A stretch of DNA of 64,000 nt from Mesobacillus jeotgali (GCF_031759225.1 NZ_CP134494.1:2478501-2542500), one strand, 5' to 3'. Numbered from the stretch's first letter, positions 8,163-17,635 are shown. The notes: generated by a model from the letters alone, not told the origin. Numbers and translations: made by a program.

Positions 8163-9587
8163 TCAGTCTTTATTCAGCAATTCTTCCCCAGCTATTCCTG
8201 GGTTTGTCATTTCGTATGGATTCAGGATCAAGTCGAGCTCTTCTTCTGTCAGGACATCATACGCGAGACATAATTCCCTTACTGACTTTCCTGTCAGAAT
8301 CGCTTCTCTCGCAATTCTTGACACTGCTTCATACCCTAAGTGCGGATTGACAGCCGTAATGATGCCTACGCTCCGCTCGACATCCTTTTCGGTCTTTTCT
8401 TTATTTGCTTCAATTCCGACTAGACAATGATCTGTGAAGACCTTAAAACCATTGTTCATGATGCTGATCGATTGGATTAGGTTGAAAATAAGCACTGGTT
8501 CCATAACATTCAGCTCCAGCTGACCTGCTTCGGAAGCAAGGCAAATCGTATGATCGTTTCCAATTACTTGGAAAGCGACCTGGTTAATGACTTCAGGCAT
8601 GACCGGATTCACCTTGCCCGGCATTATGGAAGAACCCGGTTGTCTTGATGGCAGAAAAATCTCGTTAAAGCCTACCCGAGGCCCGGAAGCCATCAAGCGT
8701 AAATCATTAGCTATTTTTGACATATTCATCATACAAACCTTCAAAGCAGCTGAAACTGTCGTATATGCATCTGTATTTTGAGTTGCATCAACTAAATGTT
8801 CGGCATTCTTTAATGGATAACCACTGATTTCAGAAAGGTGCCGGACTACATTTTTGATGTATTTTGGATTGGCATTTAGCCCGGTCCCAACGGCAGTGGC
8901 CCCCATATTCACTTCAAATAGGTGGCCGCGAGTATGCTTGATCCTTTCAATATCCCTTTCGATCACCCGAGTATATGCTTCGAATTCCTGGCCAAGACGG
9001 ATTGGAACAGCGTCCTGCAAGTGGGTCCTGCCCATTTTGATGACAGCATCGAATTCCCTTGCCTTCTGGGAAAAGACATCGCGCATGATTTCCATGGTAT
9101 CCAGGAGCTTGTCTAGAAGCGCTAGAACGGATAGATGCATCGCTGTTGGAAATGCATCATTTGTAGATTGCGCCATGTTCACATGGGAATTCGGGCTTAA
9201 TGTGAAATAATCCCCTTTTTTCTCACCTAGCAATTCGAGCGCACGGTTAGCAATAACTTCATTTGTATTCATATTGATGGATGTCCCTGCTCCACCCTGG
9301 ATAGGATCCACGATGAATTGATCATGCCATTGTCCCTGGATAATCTCATCTGCTGCTTTTACGATTACCTCCCCCAGGCCTCCGAATAGCCTCCCTGTTT
9401 CCATATTGGCAAGTGCTGCCGCTTTTTTTACCATGGCCATTGCCTTGATAAGCTCGCTATGGATTCTATATCCAGTAATTGGGAAGTTTTCAACCGCCCT
9501 TAAGGTTTGAATTCCATAATAAGCATCTGCTAATACTTCTTTCGTTCCCAGAAAATCCTTTTCAATCCGGACTTTTACCTCTGACAT
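8163..9587 (-). CDS. aspA: Aspartate ammonia-lyase (aspartase)
   Basis: Converts L-aspartate to fumarate and ammonia, feeding nitrogen and the TCA cycle. The 474 residues fit the aspartase/fumarase superfamily: TGYRIHSELI, GGAGTSINMN (97-106), the substrate-contact SPNSHVN and STNDAFPTA (141-149), GRTHLQDAVP (186-195), and the mobile-loop signature GSSIMPGKVNP (318-328) with its catalytic serine. The motif details favour aspartase over fumarase (ATQNTDAY and GLNANP). GGAGG is 9 nt from the ATG. The gene is monocistronic. Confidence 0.93.
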   Translation of the reverse strand: MSEVKVRIEKDFLGTKEVLADAYYGIQTLRAVENFPITGYRIHSELIKAMAMVKKAAALANMETGRLFGGLGEVIVKAADEIIQGQWHDQFIVDPIQGGAGTSINMNTNEVIANRALELLGEKKGDYFTLSPNSHVNMAQSTNDAFPTAMHLSVLALLDKLLDTMEIMRDVFSQKAREFDAVIKMGRTHLQDAVPIRLGQEFEAYTRVIERDIERIKHTRGHLFEVNMGATAVGTGLNANPKYIKNVVRHLSEISGYPLKNAEHLVDATQNTDAYTTVSAALKVCMMNMSKIANDLRLMASGPRVGFNEIFLPSRQPGSSIMPGKVNPVMPEVINQVAFQVIGNDHTICLASEAGQLELNVMEPVLIFNLIQSISIMNNGFKVFTDHCLVGIEANKEKTEKDVERSVGIITAVNPHLGYEAVSRIAREAILTGKSVRELCLAYDVLTEEELDLILNPYEMTNPGIAGEELLNKD

Positions 9588-9920
9588 TTCTCTACCCCTC
9601 CAGAAAGCATAAAATATTCGCTGTTATTTTAGATTATGTATTAAGGGCATTCATTTTCCGACAAACTTTTTGTGACTCTTAAAATCCCCCTTGGCCGTGA
9701 CATCGGCCTACATGACTATTGTAAATCAAAATGGAAAAATCATCACGACAAATGATAATTTTCGGCACGAATGTTTGCGAACACTGTATGATTTCAGGTT
9801 GTTATGATGAAACAACACTACTTTTAAGAGGTTTTGTCACCATGCAGGAAAACAGGAATGTTCTTGCTGAATTGTAATAGGACATCGAAATTTCATAAAC
9901 CAAAACAGAAAGGAATGTGC
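9588..9920. other. Divergent promoter region of aspA and the MerR-type gene
   Basis: No gene visible. A GTTGTT/AACAAC hairpin with a 7-nt loop lies near 9799-9816. I found no promoter clear enough to call on either side. Confidence 0.35.
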
Positions 9921-11225
9921 ATGATGACTGACACTCAATTCATGAAGGCATACACCATCAAAGAGGTGTCCAAAAAAATAAATGTTCCATCTGGCACCAT
10001 TAGACAATGGGAAAAGGATCTTGCCGGTTTGCTGGTAATCCCAAGAACGAAACAAGGTGCCAGATTTTATACGGATATTGAAATAGACCAATTGATGAAA
10101 ATAAAACAAATGCGTGATAAGAATTTAAGCAAAGAAATGATTCGGGAGCTCTTGCAGAGACATATGGGTACTGACCCTGTTTCAGAACAAGCTCCAAATG
10201 ACAACAGCCTTGCTGTAAAGACGAATATGCCGTCCGCACCCCAGACAGACAGTAATAATGAGTATGCTGCCTTTATGATGGCAATGGAACAATATAAGGA
10301 ATCTCTGCTTGAGGAAGTTAAGGCAGAAATCAGAAATGGCATTCGAAAAGAAGTTCTGGAGGAAGTAAAGAAAGAAATTTCTAAAGGTACTTTTACAACA
10401 GTAAAAACCCTTTCTGATTCAATTTATAAAACAGGTGAAAGAACCAATGAACATATTATGGACCTCTCTCAAACAGTAGCCAAAAGCTCGCAAGAAAGTT
10501 CCGAACGACTCGGAACCATCTCATCAGAGCTTACGAATGTTTCGAAAGGCACTTCCGAAATCAGCACGAATCTTGCAAAGGTATCAAAAGGCACAACAGA
10601 AATGTTCGGCAAGCTTACTGATCGTGTAACGAAGGCTTCACAGGGCACGATTGAAAAAATAGCCCAGCTATCTGAAAATATCCAAAAGAGCTCCAAAGGG
10701 ACCACTGATAAAATCACCAAGCTGACTGAGAGTGTTGCGAAGGTTTCAAAAGGTACTTCCGAAAAAATAAATGCCTTATCCGGAAGCATTTCGAATGTTT
10801 CGAAGGGGACTTCCGAACGGATCGCATCTTTAACCTCCAGTTTGACAAAAACATCAAAAGGGACAAATGAAAAAATCATTAAGCTTGAAAATTCGGTGGA
10901 TAAGCTATCCTCAGGTACGAATAAGGAATTATCCCTATTGGCAAAACGCTTGAACGAGACCACTGAGACGGTTTCCGAGGAATTTAAAATACTTGCTGAT
11001 TATGTGTCCAATAGCCGTGAGACAACAAATCAGGAGCTCTCCAATTTAAATCAGGTCATCAATCAGGAACGAGAATATCTTGTCCGCACTCTCCAGTCTG
11101 AACGAGAGGAATTGCGCCGTGAAATCAGGATACGTGATGAGATGTTCAAGAATATGGTCGATAGCTTCAGGGAAACAGCAGCTTCTAAACAATCCAAACG
11201 TAATTGGTGGAAGTTTTGGAAGTAG
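9921..11225 (+). CDS. MerR/RacA-like HTH protein with 18-residue-repeat coiled coil
   Basis: Not a recognised named gene. From the ATG at 9921 (AAAGGA 6 nt upstream) the protein has 434 residues. Residues 9-80 form a MerR-type winged helix (YTIKEVSKKINVPSGTIRQW). Residues 110-160 are charged helix. Residues 222-347 hold seven units of an 18-residue repeat, each starting S-(K/Q/S)-G-T, with one related shorter unit before it. Residues 350-410 are heptad-like coiled coil. The protein ends in KRNWWKFWK, an aromatic-basic tail suited to membrane binding. The plan (DNA binding, rod, polar or membrane tail) recalls the chromosome-anchoring protein RacA and DUF3967/DUF536 proteins. A role tethering DNA to the membrane is inference. 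An open frame extends upstream to a TTG at 9834 without a ribosome-binding site. Confidence 0.8.
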   Translation: MMTDTQFMKAYTIKEVSKKINVPSGTIRQWEKDLAGLLVIPRTKQGARFYTDIEIDQLMKIKQMRDKNLSKEMIRELLQRHMGTDPVSEQAPNDNSLAVKTNMPSAPQTDSNNEYAAFMMAMEQYKESLLEEVKAEIRNGIRKEVLEEVKKEISKGTFTTVKTLSDSIYKTGERTNEHIMDLSQTVAKSSQESSERLGTISSELTNVSKGTSEISTNLAKVSKGTTEMFGKLTDRVTKASQGTIEKIAQLSENIQKSSKGTTDKITKLTESVAKVSKGTSEKINALSGSISNVSKGTSERIASLTSSLTKTSKGTNEKIIKLENSVDKLSSGTNKELSLLAKRLNETTETVSEEFKILADYVSNSRETTNQELSNLNQVINQEREYLVRTLQSEREELRREIRIRDEMFKNMVDSFRETAASKQSKRNWWKFWK

Positions 11226-11344
11226 TTTTCATATTCCTGACATATTACTTGCAAAGATGTAAATAATATTCACACTTAAGTACCACTTTTGTAAAAGTCT
11301 CCATAATGAAATGCATGAATACTCTTGGGAGGGAAAAGTTGGAG

Positions 11345-12238
11345 ATGGTTGGATATTTTCGCAGGATGGCAATCGCAGCAATGATCATTTTCCTATCAGG
11401 TGCCACACCAGATTCTGTTTTAGCGGAAATCTCCTCGGATAACGCGCAAGTCAGGGCCTTAAACATTTCTCACCGTGGTGCTTCAGGCTATGTCCCTGAA
11501 CATACATTTCTCGCATATGAGCTGGGGAATAGCATGAATGGAGATTACATTGAAATCGACCTTCAAATGACAAAGGATGGAGAATTAATTGCACTGCATG
11601 ACGAAACCATAGACCGGACCACGGACAAAAAAGGACTAGTCAAAAATCTTACGCTTAAAGAAATCAAGAAACTGGATGCAGGATCATGGTTTAATGAAGA
11701 CTACCCTGATAAAAAGAATACCGTGTTTACGGGGCTCCAGATCCCAACCCTTCGTGAAGTGCTTTCTAGGTTCGGTTCCAACTCAAAATTTTTCATTGAG
11801 ACCAAATCACCTGAAGTCTATCCTGGCATGGAAGAAAAGCTAATCGATATTCTGAATGAATACAATCTTACCGGTGCCCAGCCATTTGGAAATGTTATTG
11901 TTCAATCATTCAGTGCTGAGAGTTTAAGAAAAATACATCAAATGGATGATTCGATTCCATTGGTCCAGCTGTTGTCCTACTATGCCCCAGCAGTCATCAC
12001 TGACCAGGAAGTAAGGAAAATCAAGGAATATGCTGTTGGAGTAGGATTGCATTACACGGCAGTCAGTCCTGGCTACATCCAAAAAGTGACTGGTTCTGGT
12101 CTGATGATTTTTCCTTATACGGTCAATGAAAAAGAAGATATGAAAATGCTGCTGGAATGGGGAGTTTCGGGTATGTTTACTAATTACCCCGACCGGTTGG
12201 ACGAAGTGATCCAAATGAGTTCACTCGGGAACTCGTAA
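11345..12238 (+). CDS. Secreted glycerophosphodiester phosphodiesterase
   Basis: Hydrolyses glycerophosphodiesters, such as deacylated phospholipid or teichoic-acid fragments, to glycerol 3-phosphate and an alcohol. An N-terminal signal peptide is visible (hydrophobic AIAAMIIFLSG, then a region ending VLA). The GDPD catalytic core starts with HRGASGYVPEHT, then the metal ligands EIDLQ and ALHDETIDRTT. The end, FPYTVNE..GVSGMFTNYPD, is family-typical. The start is uncertain: ATG at 11345, or TTG at 11339 only 5 nt after GGGAGGG. An ATG at 11306 lacks a good site. It is GlpQ-like but not named here, because B. subtilis has several paralogues. Confidence 0.87.
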   Translation: MVGYFRRMAIAAMIIFLSGATPDSVLAEISSDNAQVRALNISHRGASGYVPEHTFLAYELGNSMNGDYIEIDLQMTKDGELIALHDETIDRTTDKKGLVKNLTLKEIKKLDAGSWFNEDYPDKKNTVFTGLQIPTLREVLSRFGSNSKFFIETKSPEVYPGMEEKLIDILNEYNLTGAQPFGNVIVQSFSAESLRKIHQMDDSIPLVQLLSYYAPAVITDQEVRKIKEYAVGVGLHYTAVSPGYIQKVTGSGLMIFPYTVNEKEDMKMLLEWGVSGMFTNYPDRLDEVIQMSSLGNS

Positions 12239-12257
12239 ATGAATGAATGAATGAATG
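12238..12257 (+). repeat. AATG tetranucleotide microsatellite (5 units)
   Basis: Five uninterrupted AATG units begin at the last base of the glycerophosphodiesterase stop codon and run into the terminator. Copy number may vary between strains, without effect on the coding sequence. Confidence 0.85.
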
Positions 12258-12290
12258 ACTAAAAGAGCTGCCATTTGGCAGCTTTTAGTC
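12258..12290 (+). terminator. Terminator after glycerophosphodiesterase
   Basis: GACTAAAAGAGCTGCC pairs with GGCAGCTTTTAGTC around a 4-nt loop with a small bulge. The T run is imperfect (CTTATT). Confidence 0.65.
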
Positions 12291-12311
12291 TTATTCCGGG
12301 ATAACACATCA

Positions 12312-12932
12312 TCAATAAAGTCTATTTTTATATCCGTCTTCCAATCTTTGCTGTATCTCAACTTCGGACCATTCAGGCATTTTTGAGTGTGCTGCCAGTA
12401 TCTCTGCACCTTTTGGCAAGGTTGATGAGTCTGCCCAGCTTTCGGGATTCCATAGGCCTGACCGTTTCAATGCTTTCCCGCATTGTATATAGCATTCCTC
12501 AACTTCCACTACGATGCCAAGCAGTGGTTCCTTCCCGCCGGCTTTCATCCTACCCAGCAGTTCTGGTTCCCGTGTCAAGCTGGCCTTTCCATTGACTCTT
12601 AATGTTTCCAGCATCCCTGGAATTAGGAACAACAGCCCTACTCTTGCGTTTGATAAGATATTTTTCAGAGAATCCATTCTTTTATTCCCTGGCCTCTCAG
12701 GAATCACGATTCTGTTATTGTCAAGAACAAGGACAAATCCAGGTGCATCACCCCTTGGAGAAGCATCTGTACACCCATTCTCGTCTGAGGTGGATAAGAC
12801 TAAAAATGGTGATTGAGATATGTAGTTGCTGCAATGTTCATCCACCAATGGAATAACCTTTCGTTTGGCCAAATCACTTGGCTCACCAAATAAAGCTCTC
12901 AATTCTTCAAAGCTATTAATATCGTGACTCAT
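12312..12932 (-). CDS. PPOX-fold FMN-binding protein, MSMEG_1061 type
   Basis: Split-barrel flavin-binding protein of the pyridoxamine-5-phosphate-oxidase superfamily, 206 residues. The characteristic run is PFLVLSTSDENG followed by DASPRGDAPGFV, then RPGNKRMDSLKNIL and VGLLFLIPG, the pattern of the MSMEG_1061-like FMN-dependent subfamily. The C-terminal KRSGLWNPESW is also typical. GGGGAG lies 8 nt before the ATG. It is a single gene. The reaction is unknown; members bind FMN or F420 and may reduce or detoxify small molecules. Confidence 0.82.
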   Translation of the reverse strand: MSHDINSFEELRALFGEPSDLAKRKVIPLVDEHCSNYISQSPFLVLSTSDENGCTDASPRGDAPGFVLVLDNNRIVIPERPGNKRMDSLKNILSNARVGLLFLIPGMLETLRVNGKASLTREPELLGRMKAGGKEPLLGIVVEVEECYIQCGKALKRSGLWNPESWADSSTLPKGAEILAAHSKMPEWSEVEIQQRLEDGYKNRLY

Positions 12933-13067
12933 AAAATCATCTCCCCGAGCAGTTTATAATCTTTACTATATCGTAAATTGACCTATGTTACTTTTAACAG
13001 ATACATACATTATGCTAGGATTGTATTACCACAATTTGGAGCAACAAAATAACTAGAAGGTGCAGAT

Positions 13068-14150
13068 TTGAAAAAAAACTTACGTGCAAAATCATTTATT
13101 TCGGCTTTCTGGATCGCTTTAACTGGCGGCCTGATCTTTTCATCCCTGTCAATTCCCGTTCCCTGGCTCCTCGGGCCGATGTCGGCAATTTTGATTGCTG
13201 ACCGCTATAAAGGCTTAACACTCTACTGGCCAAGAGCTTTAAGGGATTCAGCATTGGTTCTGATCGGATACTCGATCGGTCTTTCCTTTACTCGTTCATC
13301 AGTACAGAATATCGCAGAAAACCTTCCGGCCATGTTGATAATGACTGTGATTCTGGTGAGTTCTGCTGCTTTGATCTCTAAAGTGATATCAAAGCTATCC
13401 AAAGTTGACTATCCTACTGTATTGACCGGCAGCATCCCAGGCGGGCTGTCACAAATGATCATATTTGCTGAAGAAATGAAGGGGATTGATATCACAACGG
13501 TTACCTTCCTTCAGGTCTCCAGATTATTGATGATTGTTTTTGTCGTCCCTTTTATCATATTCGGTCCTGTGTTCAATTTCAGCCATACAGCGAATAATGG
13601 ATTGGCAGGCTCAGACCAATTTGTTTCAGATCCAATCAATTCTTTATCTTTTTTAATAGTATGTATCCTTGGAGTGATAATCGCTAAAAAGCTGCAGCTG
13701 CCTACTCCATTTTTACTCGGGCCAATATTAGGAACAGGCATTTTGTCTTATGCTGGATTTACTGGCCCAGCCTTGCCGTCATCGGTAATGGATGCATCAC
13801 AGCTGATGATCGGCGGGTATATTGGCATGCTGTTAAAACCTGAGAAATTAGAGAGGAAATCAATAACGATCACCCTCGCATTATTGAGTGGTTTCTTGCT
13901 TGTGATGGAATCACTAATGTTAAGTTTCTTATTATCAGACGCTTTAAACATCAATATAGTTACAAGCTTTCTCAGCCTTGCGCCAGGCGGAATGGATCAG
14001 ATGGGGATCATTGCACATGAGGTCAATGCTGATTTATCAATAGTTTCAGGCTTTCAGCTGTTCAGGCTATTCTTCATCTATTTTGCAGTCCCCCCGATTT
14101 TGAGATGGTATTTCAAAAGAAAAATAAACAATAAAATGGATTCTCTATAA
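13068..14150 (+). CDS. AbrB-family membrane protein (putative transporter/regulator)
   Basis: Integral membrane protein of Pfam AbrB (sometimes mis-named ammonia monooxygenase), unrelated to the DNA-binding AbrB. The 360 residues contain two homologous halves of about five membrane segments: SIPVPWLLGPMSA in the first and LQLPTPFLLGPILG in the second. The paired motifs PGGLSQM (half 1) and APGGMDQMG (half 2) support the duplication. It starts with TTG at 13068, 6 nt after AAGGTG. It stands alone. Transport of an organic acid is a guess only; function is not established. Confidence 0.85.
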   Translation: MKKNLRAKSFISAFWIALTGGLIFSSLSIPVPWLLGPMSAILIADRYKGLTLYWPRALRDSALVLIGYSIGLSFTRSSVQNIAENLPAMLIMTVILVSSAALISKVISKLSKVDYPTVLTGSIPGGLSQMIIFAEEMKGIDITTVTFLQVSRLLMIVFVVPFIIFGPVFNFSHTANNGLAGSDQFVSDPINSLSFLIVCILGVIIAKKLQLPTPFLLGPILGTGILSYAGFTGPALPSSVMDASQLMIGGYIGMLLKPEKLERKSITITLALLSGFLLVMESLMLSFLLSDALNINIVTSFLSLAPGGMDQMGIIAHEVNADLSIVSGFQLFRLFFIYFAVPPILRWYFKRKINNKMDSL

Positions 14151-14204
14151 TCTTCCCGGGTATATTACTAACATCATGGAAAATGCTTAGTTGGAGGAAT
14201 GAAA

Positions 14205-14570
14205 TTGAACATATCTTTTAATAATTTGCTCAATAAGGCAAAGATAGGTTTGAATCAAGCATTTGGCCACGCCAAGGAAACTCTGTATTCCATAACGAGT
14301 ACATCCTCAGCAACTGTCCAGCAAATAGCTGATTATGTCAGGAATCATCCGGATACTAGAGTCACCAGAAAAGAGTTCCTGGGAATTACCATTTCATTTT
14401 ATGAACTAAGTAAGGGTGAAATGAGATACTATTTAGAAACAAACAACGCAAAAATTTTACAGCTTGACGTCCATTCCCATAATCATTCAGTCATAGCGTA
14501 CCGTTCCTATCGTGATCATTTATCGGTAAATACCCCGGTGAAATTCCCGGATTTACAAGATGCCAAATAG
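14205..14570 (+). CDS. Hypothetical protein (121 aa)
   Basis: Not recognised. The product is soluble, with an N-terminal amphipathic helix (NISFNNLLNKAKIGLNQAF), a Ser/Thr-rich stretch, a helical segment TVQQIADYVRNHPDTRVTRK, and a strand-rich C-terminal half (EMRYYLETNNAKILQLDV). A TTG at 14205 lies 7 nt after GGAGG. The ATG at 14199 is only 1 nt from it, so TTG is the better start. A 187-bp dispersed repeat begins 50 bp downstream and supplies a terminator-like hairpin. Confidence 0.65.
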   Translation: MNISFNNLLNKAKIGLNQAFGHAKETLYSITSTSSATVQQIADYVRNHPDTRVTRKEFLGITISFYELSKGEMRYYLETNNAKILQLDVHSHNHSVIAYRSYRDHLSVNTPVKFPDLQDAK

Positions 14571-14620
14571 AGAGTATTCCTCATTGACTCTGTTAGTTAA
14601 AGATTTAATATTTGTGAAAA

Positions 14621-14807
14621 ATAATCGGAAAAAATTCTGCTTAAATTGGAAACGCCCCTTAATTCCTTAAAATTAAGGGGCATTTTTTCGTTTATTTAAA
14701 CCAAATCGTTGGATTTTGGAATATTTTTAGCAATTAACCGGAATATCTCCACTTATTTCAACTTCTAAGCCTCATCTATATAAAATAGACGGAAGTTCTC
14801 CCCTTAG
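14621..14807 (+). repeat. 187-bp dispersed repeat, copy A
   Basis: Aligns over its full 187 bp with 33008-33194 in the same orientation. It contains the hairpin GCCCCTTAATT/AATTAAGGGGC at 14654-14681 followed by a T-rich stretch, a shared core TTGGATTTTG, and partly inverted ends. A transposase is absent, so it resembles a REP or MITE-like element. Confidence 0.8.
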
Positions 14808-14861
14808 GAATTTTCATGCCTACATGAAGCTCAACAATGAATGATAACAGAGCCATAAATT

Positions 14862-14899
14862 AAGGGTGTCCCATATGTACTCAAATACGGGACACCCTT
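14862..14899. terminator. Terminator of the DUF3231 gene
   Basis: A perfect 11-bp stem AAGGGTGTCCC/GGGACACCCTT with a 16-nt loop, followed on the minus strand by AATTT. It lies 8 bp past the DUF3231 stop codon. Confidence 0.7.
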
Positions 14900-14906
14900 C
14901 TTCAAT

Positions 14907-15914
14907 TTATTTCAACCCTGACAGCTGGTCTCTATCGTCCGCCATTGGAGGCTCTTCAAGCCAGGAATTTTTGATCATGATATTAGCGCCGTCCTCCGCA
15001 TACAAAGCTATTTCTGGAATCAGGGAAGCATATTTCACCCCTATATCCTTTCGCGGACTTGCGGCCATGGCGGCTCCATAGTTACCAATCCCTGCGGCAA
15101 TCATCGCTGAAACATGGAATAAAATCAGCTTGTCTGAAAAAACCTGCGTTGTACTATCTGTTACGGCAGCATCCCAAAACATTGGAGCAGGGATATCATT
15201 ATTCTTTAGGATATCACTGAATAAATCGACATGTTTTTGAGCGATTTTCTTCCCTCTCTGCAAATACTCCTTGACCTCTTTGTTCTGTGCCACTTGTATA
15301 AATCCCATGATTAGTGCTTTCCCGATTTGGTTTGTTTGTATATTCATAAATAAATGAGTCATTTCTACTGATGTTAGTGAACGTCTCCTGCTTTTAAGTC
15401 CTGACAGGAACTTTTGTTTCTCAACAAAATCCACCTTATCCGGCACTGATATGAAAGGAGGCCTAATATAAGTCCCTTGCTCCAGCATTAACTCCCTCGT
15501 CAAATCCTGCAGCCCGACTGCAGATTTCAGAACACTTTTATGAAATGATATAACATCAGGGCGAGTTCCCAGGCCAATTGCTGCACTATTTGCTGCCATT
15601 CCGAGAATTGACATATGCCTTAAATACATCATGACAAATGTATCAGAGAACAGTCGGGGAGCGTGTATATTCACATCTTTCTTAGTGAAACCAACGGGGC
15701 ACGGAAAATCTTCACGATCGAATATCTCCTTTAAAATAGAAATGTTTTTTTGTGAAGCTCCAATCCCAAACTCAACGATTTCTTTTATTTTATTGTCGTC
15801 TATGTTGTTCATAAAATAACTTAATACACAAATGGATACTGAATCATTTATATATTGCGTCCACATACTGGACATCTCTGCCGAAGTTAGGCGTATTTTA
15901 GTCTTGTCCTCCAT
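14907..15914 (-). CDS. DUF3231 protein, internally duplicated
   Basis: Function unknown. The 335 residues consist of two similar halves of about 165 residues. Each opens LTSxEM (LTSAEMSSMW, LTSVEMTHLF) and carries a helix-rich pattern with SDxFVMMYLRHM or SDKLILFHVSAM and a G-x-G/N motif near its end, suggesting two ferritin-like four-helix bundles. DUF3231 proteins are typical of spore-formers. The ATG at 15914 is 6 nt from GAGGT; a GTG at 15920 abuts it. A second DUF3231 protein lies at 54381-55391. A spore-coat-type role is possible but not shown. Confidence 0.83.
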   Translation of the reverse strand: MEDKTKIRLTSAEMSSMWTQYINDSVSICVLSYFMNNIDDNKIKEIVEFGIGASQKNISILKEIFDREDFPCPVGFTKKDVNIHAPRLFSDTFVMMYLRHMSILGMAANSAAIGLGTRPDVISFHKSVLKSAVGLQDLTRELMLEQGTYIRPPFISVPDKVDFVEKQKFLSGLKSRRRSLTSVEMTHLFMNIQTNQIGKALIMGFIQVAQNKEVKEYLQRGKKIAQKHVDLFSDILKNNDIPAPMFWDAAVTDSTTQVFSDKLILFHVSAMIAAGIGNYGAAMAASPRKDIGVKYASLIPEIALYAEDGANIMIKNSWLEEPPMADDRDQLSGLK

Positions 15915-16093
15915 CTGCACACCTCAGTTTACTGATGATATCAGTAGCATTCCATAAGAAGCCAAATTTTATTTAGGCTCTTTTGAATTTTTCCTTTTGG
16001 TTCAAGAGCAAAACAATTTTGTCGTAGTACAGATAAAACAGCCTATCAATTTTTGAAAAAAATAGTAAAATAGATGTAGGATTCAAATTAGGA

Positions 16094-17635
16094 GTGAGCA
16101 AGCTGGGTGCCATCATTTTATTAATCATTGCTGCTGTTGGGCTATCACTGACAGCAAATTTAATCAGATTTCATGTAAGCGCTTTTCTGAATCAATTGAT
16201 CTTCTCTGTTGCAACATTGATCCTTGTTGAGCTTTCAGTTTATTTTTATGGAAGCAATCATTTACATTGGAGTATTTTATTATTTATCACTACAGCGGGC
16301 TATTCTTTTAAATTAATTGGTGGTATCATTGGAGCCATTTTCAGCATATTTCTTGTTTATTTACAGACAGAAGGAATCCCTTTGGTTCTTCTGCCGGTAT
16401 ATTTGCTAATCGGGTCTGGTGCAGGCTATTTATCACAGTATTTACTGAATAAGAAAAAAAATCACCATCGCTGGCTGAACATGCTTATGGAACAATCAAA
16501 ACATCTACAAGTCTTTCGCGAAGTAAGTACTACGATGCAGCGCACGCTGCAGCAGGATCTGCTTTTGAAAGTAATCTTGACATCGGTTACCGCTGGTCAT
16601 GGTCTGGGTTTTAACAGAGCGATGATTTTCCTTGCTTCCAATGAGTCAAAGTCGCTGAAAGGCATAGTGGGCGTAGGGCCAATGGATGTGAAGAAAGGTT
16701 ATGAAGTATGGGAAAAAATTTCTGAAGACAGGCTCAAACTCAGCGACTTGATCGAACATAATTTTGACAGCAATTTCACTGATCCGGAACTGAATGCTCT
16801 ATTGCATTCGTTGGAAATCCCGATTGATGAACATAATGTCTTTGGATTAGCGTTATCAAGCCAAAAACCAGTAATTGTCAGAGGCATCGAGAAAGAGGAT
16901 TCTTCACAGGTTTTAATTTATGATTTGTTCCAAACTGAGGAGTTTGCGGTTATTCCACTCATTAACCAGGGAAAAAATATTGGAATCCTTTTCATTGATA
17001 ATATTGTAAATAAGAAACCTATCACACTGATGGATACAGAGAATATCCTGCCTTTAGCGAACCAGGCGGCAATTGCCCTTGATCATGCCAATCTCTATGA
17101 GCAGATTGAGGAAATGGCTTTACGGGACGGTTTGACAGGTCTTCTAAACCAACGGGCATTCCAGACAATACTTAATGAACACTTCCCTTCTAAAGGAAAT
17201 AGAGCTGCTCCCCTTTCGCTTATCATCTTGGATATCGATTTCTTTAAGGTTTTCAATGATAAAAATGGCCATCTGCTCGGAAATGAAGTATTAATGAAGT
17301 TGGCGAGAGTCATTGTGGAGTCAATAAGACCCGGAGATTATTCCTTCCGTTTTGGCGGAGAAGAATTTGTTGTTCTTCTGCCTGATACCGATCTGGAACA
17401 AGCTGAGATAACAGCCGAAACAATTCGTTTAAATGTTGAAAGGACAAGCTTTCCCGGTGAAAAAACACAGCCAAATGGCACTTTAACTGTGAGTGTTGGA
17501 ACGGCTTGTACTGACCATAGGGACATACACAGTGAAAATGAGTTAATAGAAGCTGCCGACCAGGCCCTTTACAAAGCTAAAAACGCAGGCAAAAATACTG
17601 TAATTTCTTTTAAGGAGTTCGTTAGCATTGATTGA
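16094..17635 (+). CDS. Membrane-bound GAF-GGDEF diguanylate cyclase
   Basis: Makes the second messenger cyclic di-GMP from two GTP. Domains in order: four membrane segments (about residues 4-118), a GAF sensor domain (about 150-335) and a GGDEF domain (340-513). The active-site loop is GGEEF (421-425). The product-inhibition I-site RPGD (412-415) sits exactly five residues before it, so feedback control is expected. LILDIDFFKVFND carries the metal-binding Asp. The start is unclear: the GTG at 16094 overlaps AGGAG, while a CTG at 16103 lies 8 nt after it. The next gene overlaps by 8 nt. Confidence 0.92.
   Translation: MSKLGAIILLIIAAVGLSLTANLIRFHVSAFLNQLIFSVATLILVELSVYFYGSNHLHWSILLFITTAGYSFKLIGGIIGAIFSIFLVYLQTEGIPLVLLPVYLLIGSGAGYLSQYLLNKKKNHHRWLNMLMEQSKHLQVFREVSTTMQRTLQQDLLLKVILTSVTAGHGLGFNRAMIFLASNESKSLKGIVGVGPMDVKKGYEVWEKISEDRLKLSDLIEHNFDSNFTDPELNALLHSLEIPIDEHNVFGLALSSQKPVIVRGIEKEDSSQVLIYDLFQTEEFAVIPLINQGKNIGILFIDNIVNKKPITLMDTENILPLANQAAIALDHANLYEQIEEMALRDGLTGLLNQRAFQTILNEHFPSKGNRAAPLSLIILDIDFFKVFNDKNGHLLGNEVLMKLARVIVESIRPGDYSFRFGGEEFVVLLPDTDLEQAEITAETIRLNVERTSFPGEKTQPNGTLTVSVGTACTDHRDIHSENELIEAADQALYKAKNAGKNTVISFKEFVSID

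Noticed and set aside
9834..9920. Upstream extension of the MerR-type protein from a TTG
   Set aside because: There is no ribosome-binding site, and the family HTH begins shortly after the ATG at 9921, which has a suitable AAAGGA.
10469..10963. 164-codon open frame on the minus strand
   Set aside because: A shadow of the 54-bp repeats of the MerR-type gene. Its own repetition simply mirrors the sense repeats.
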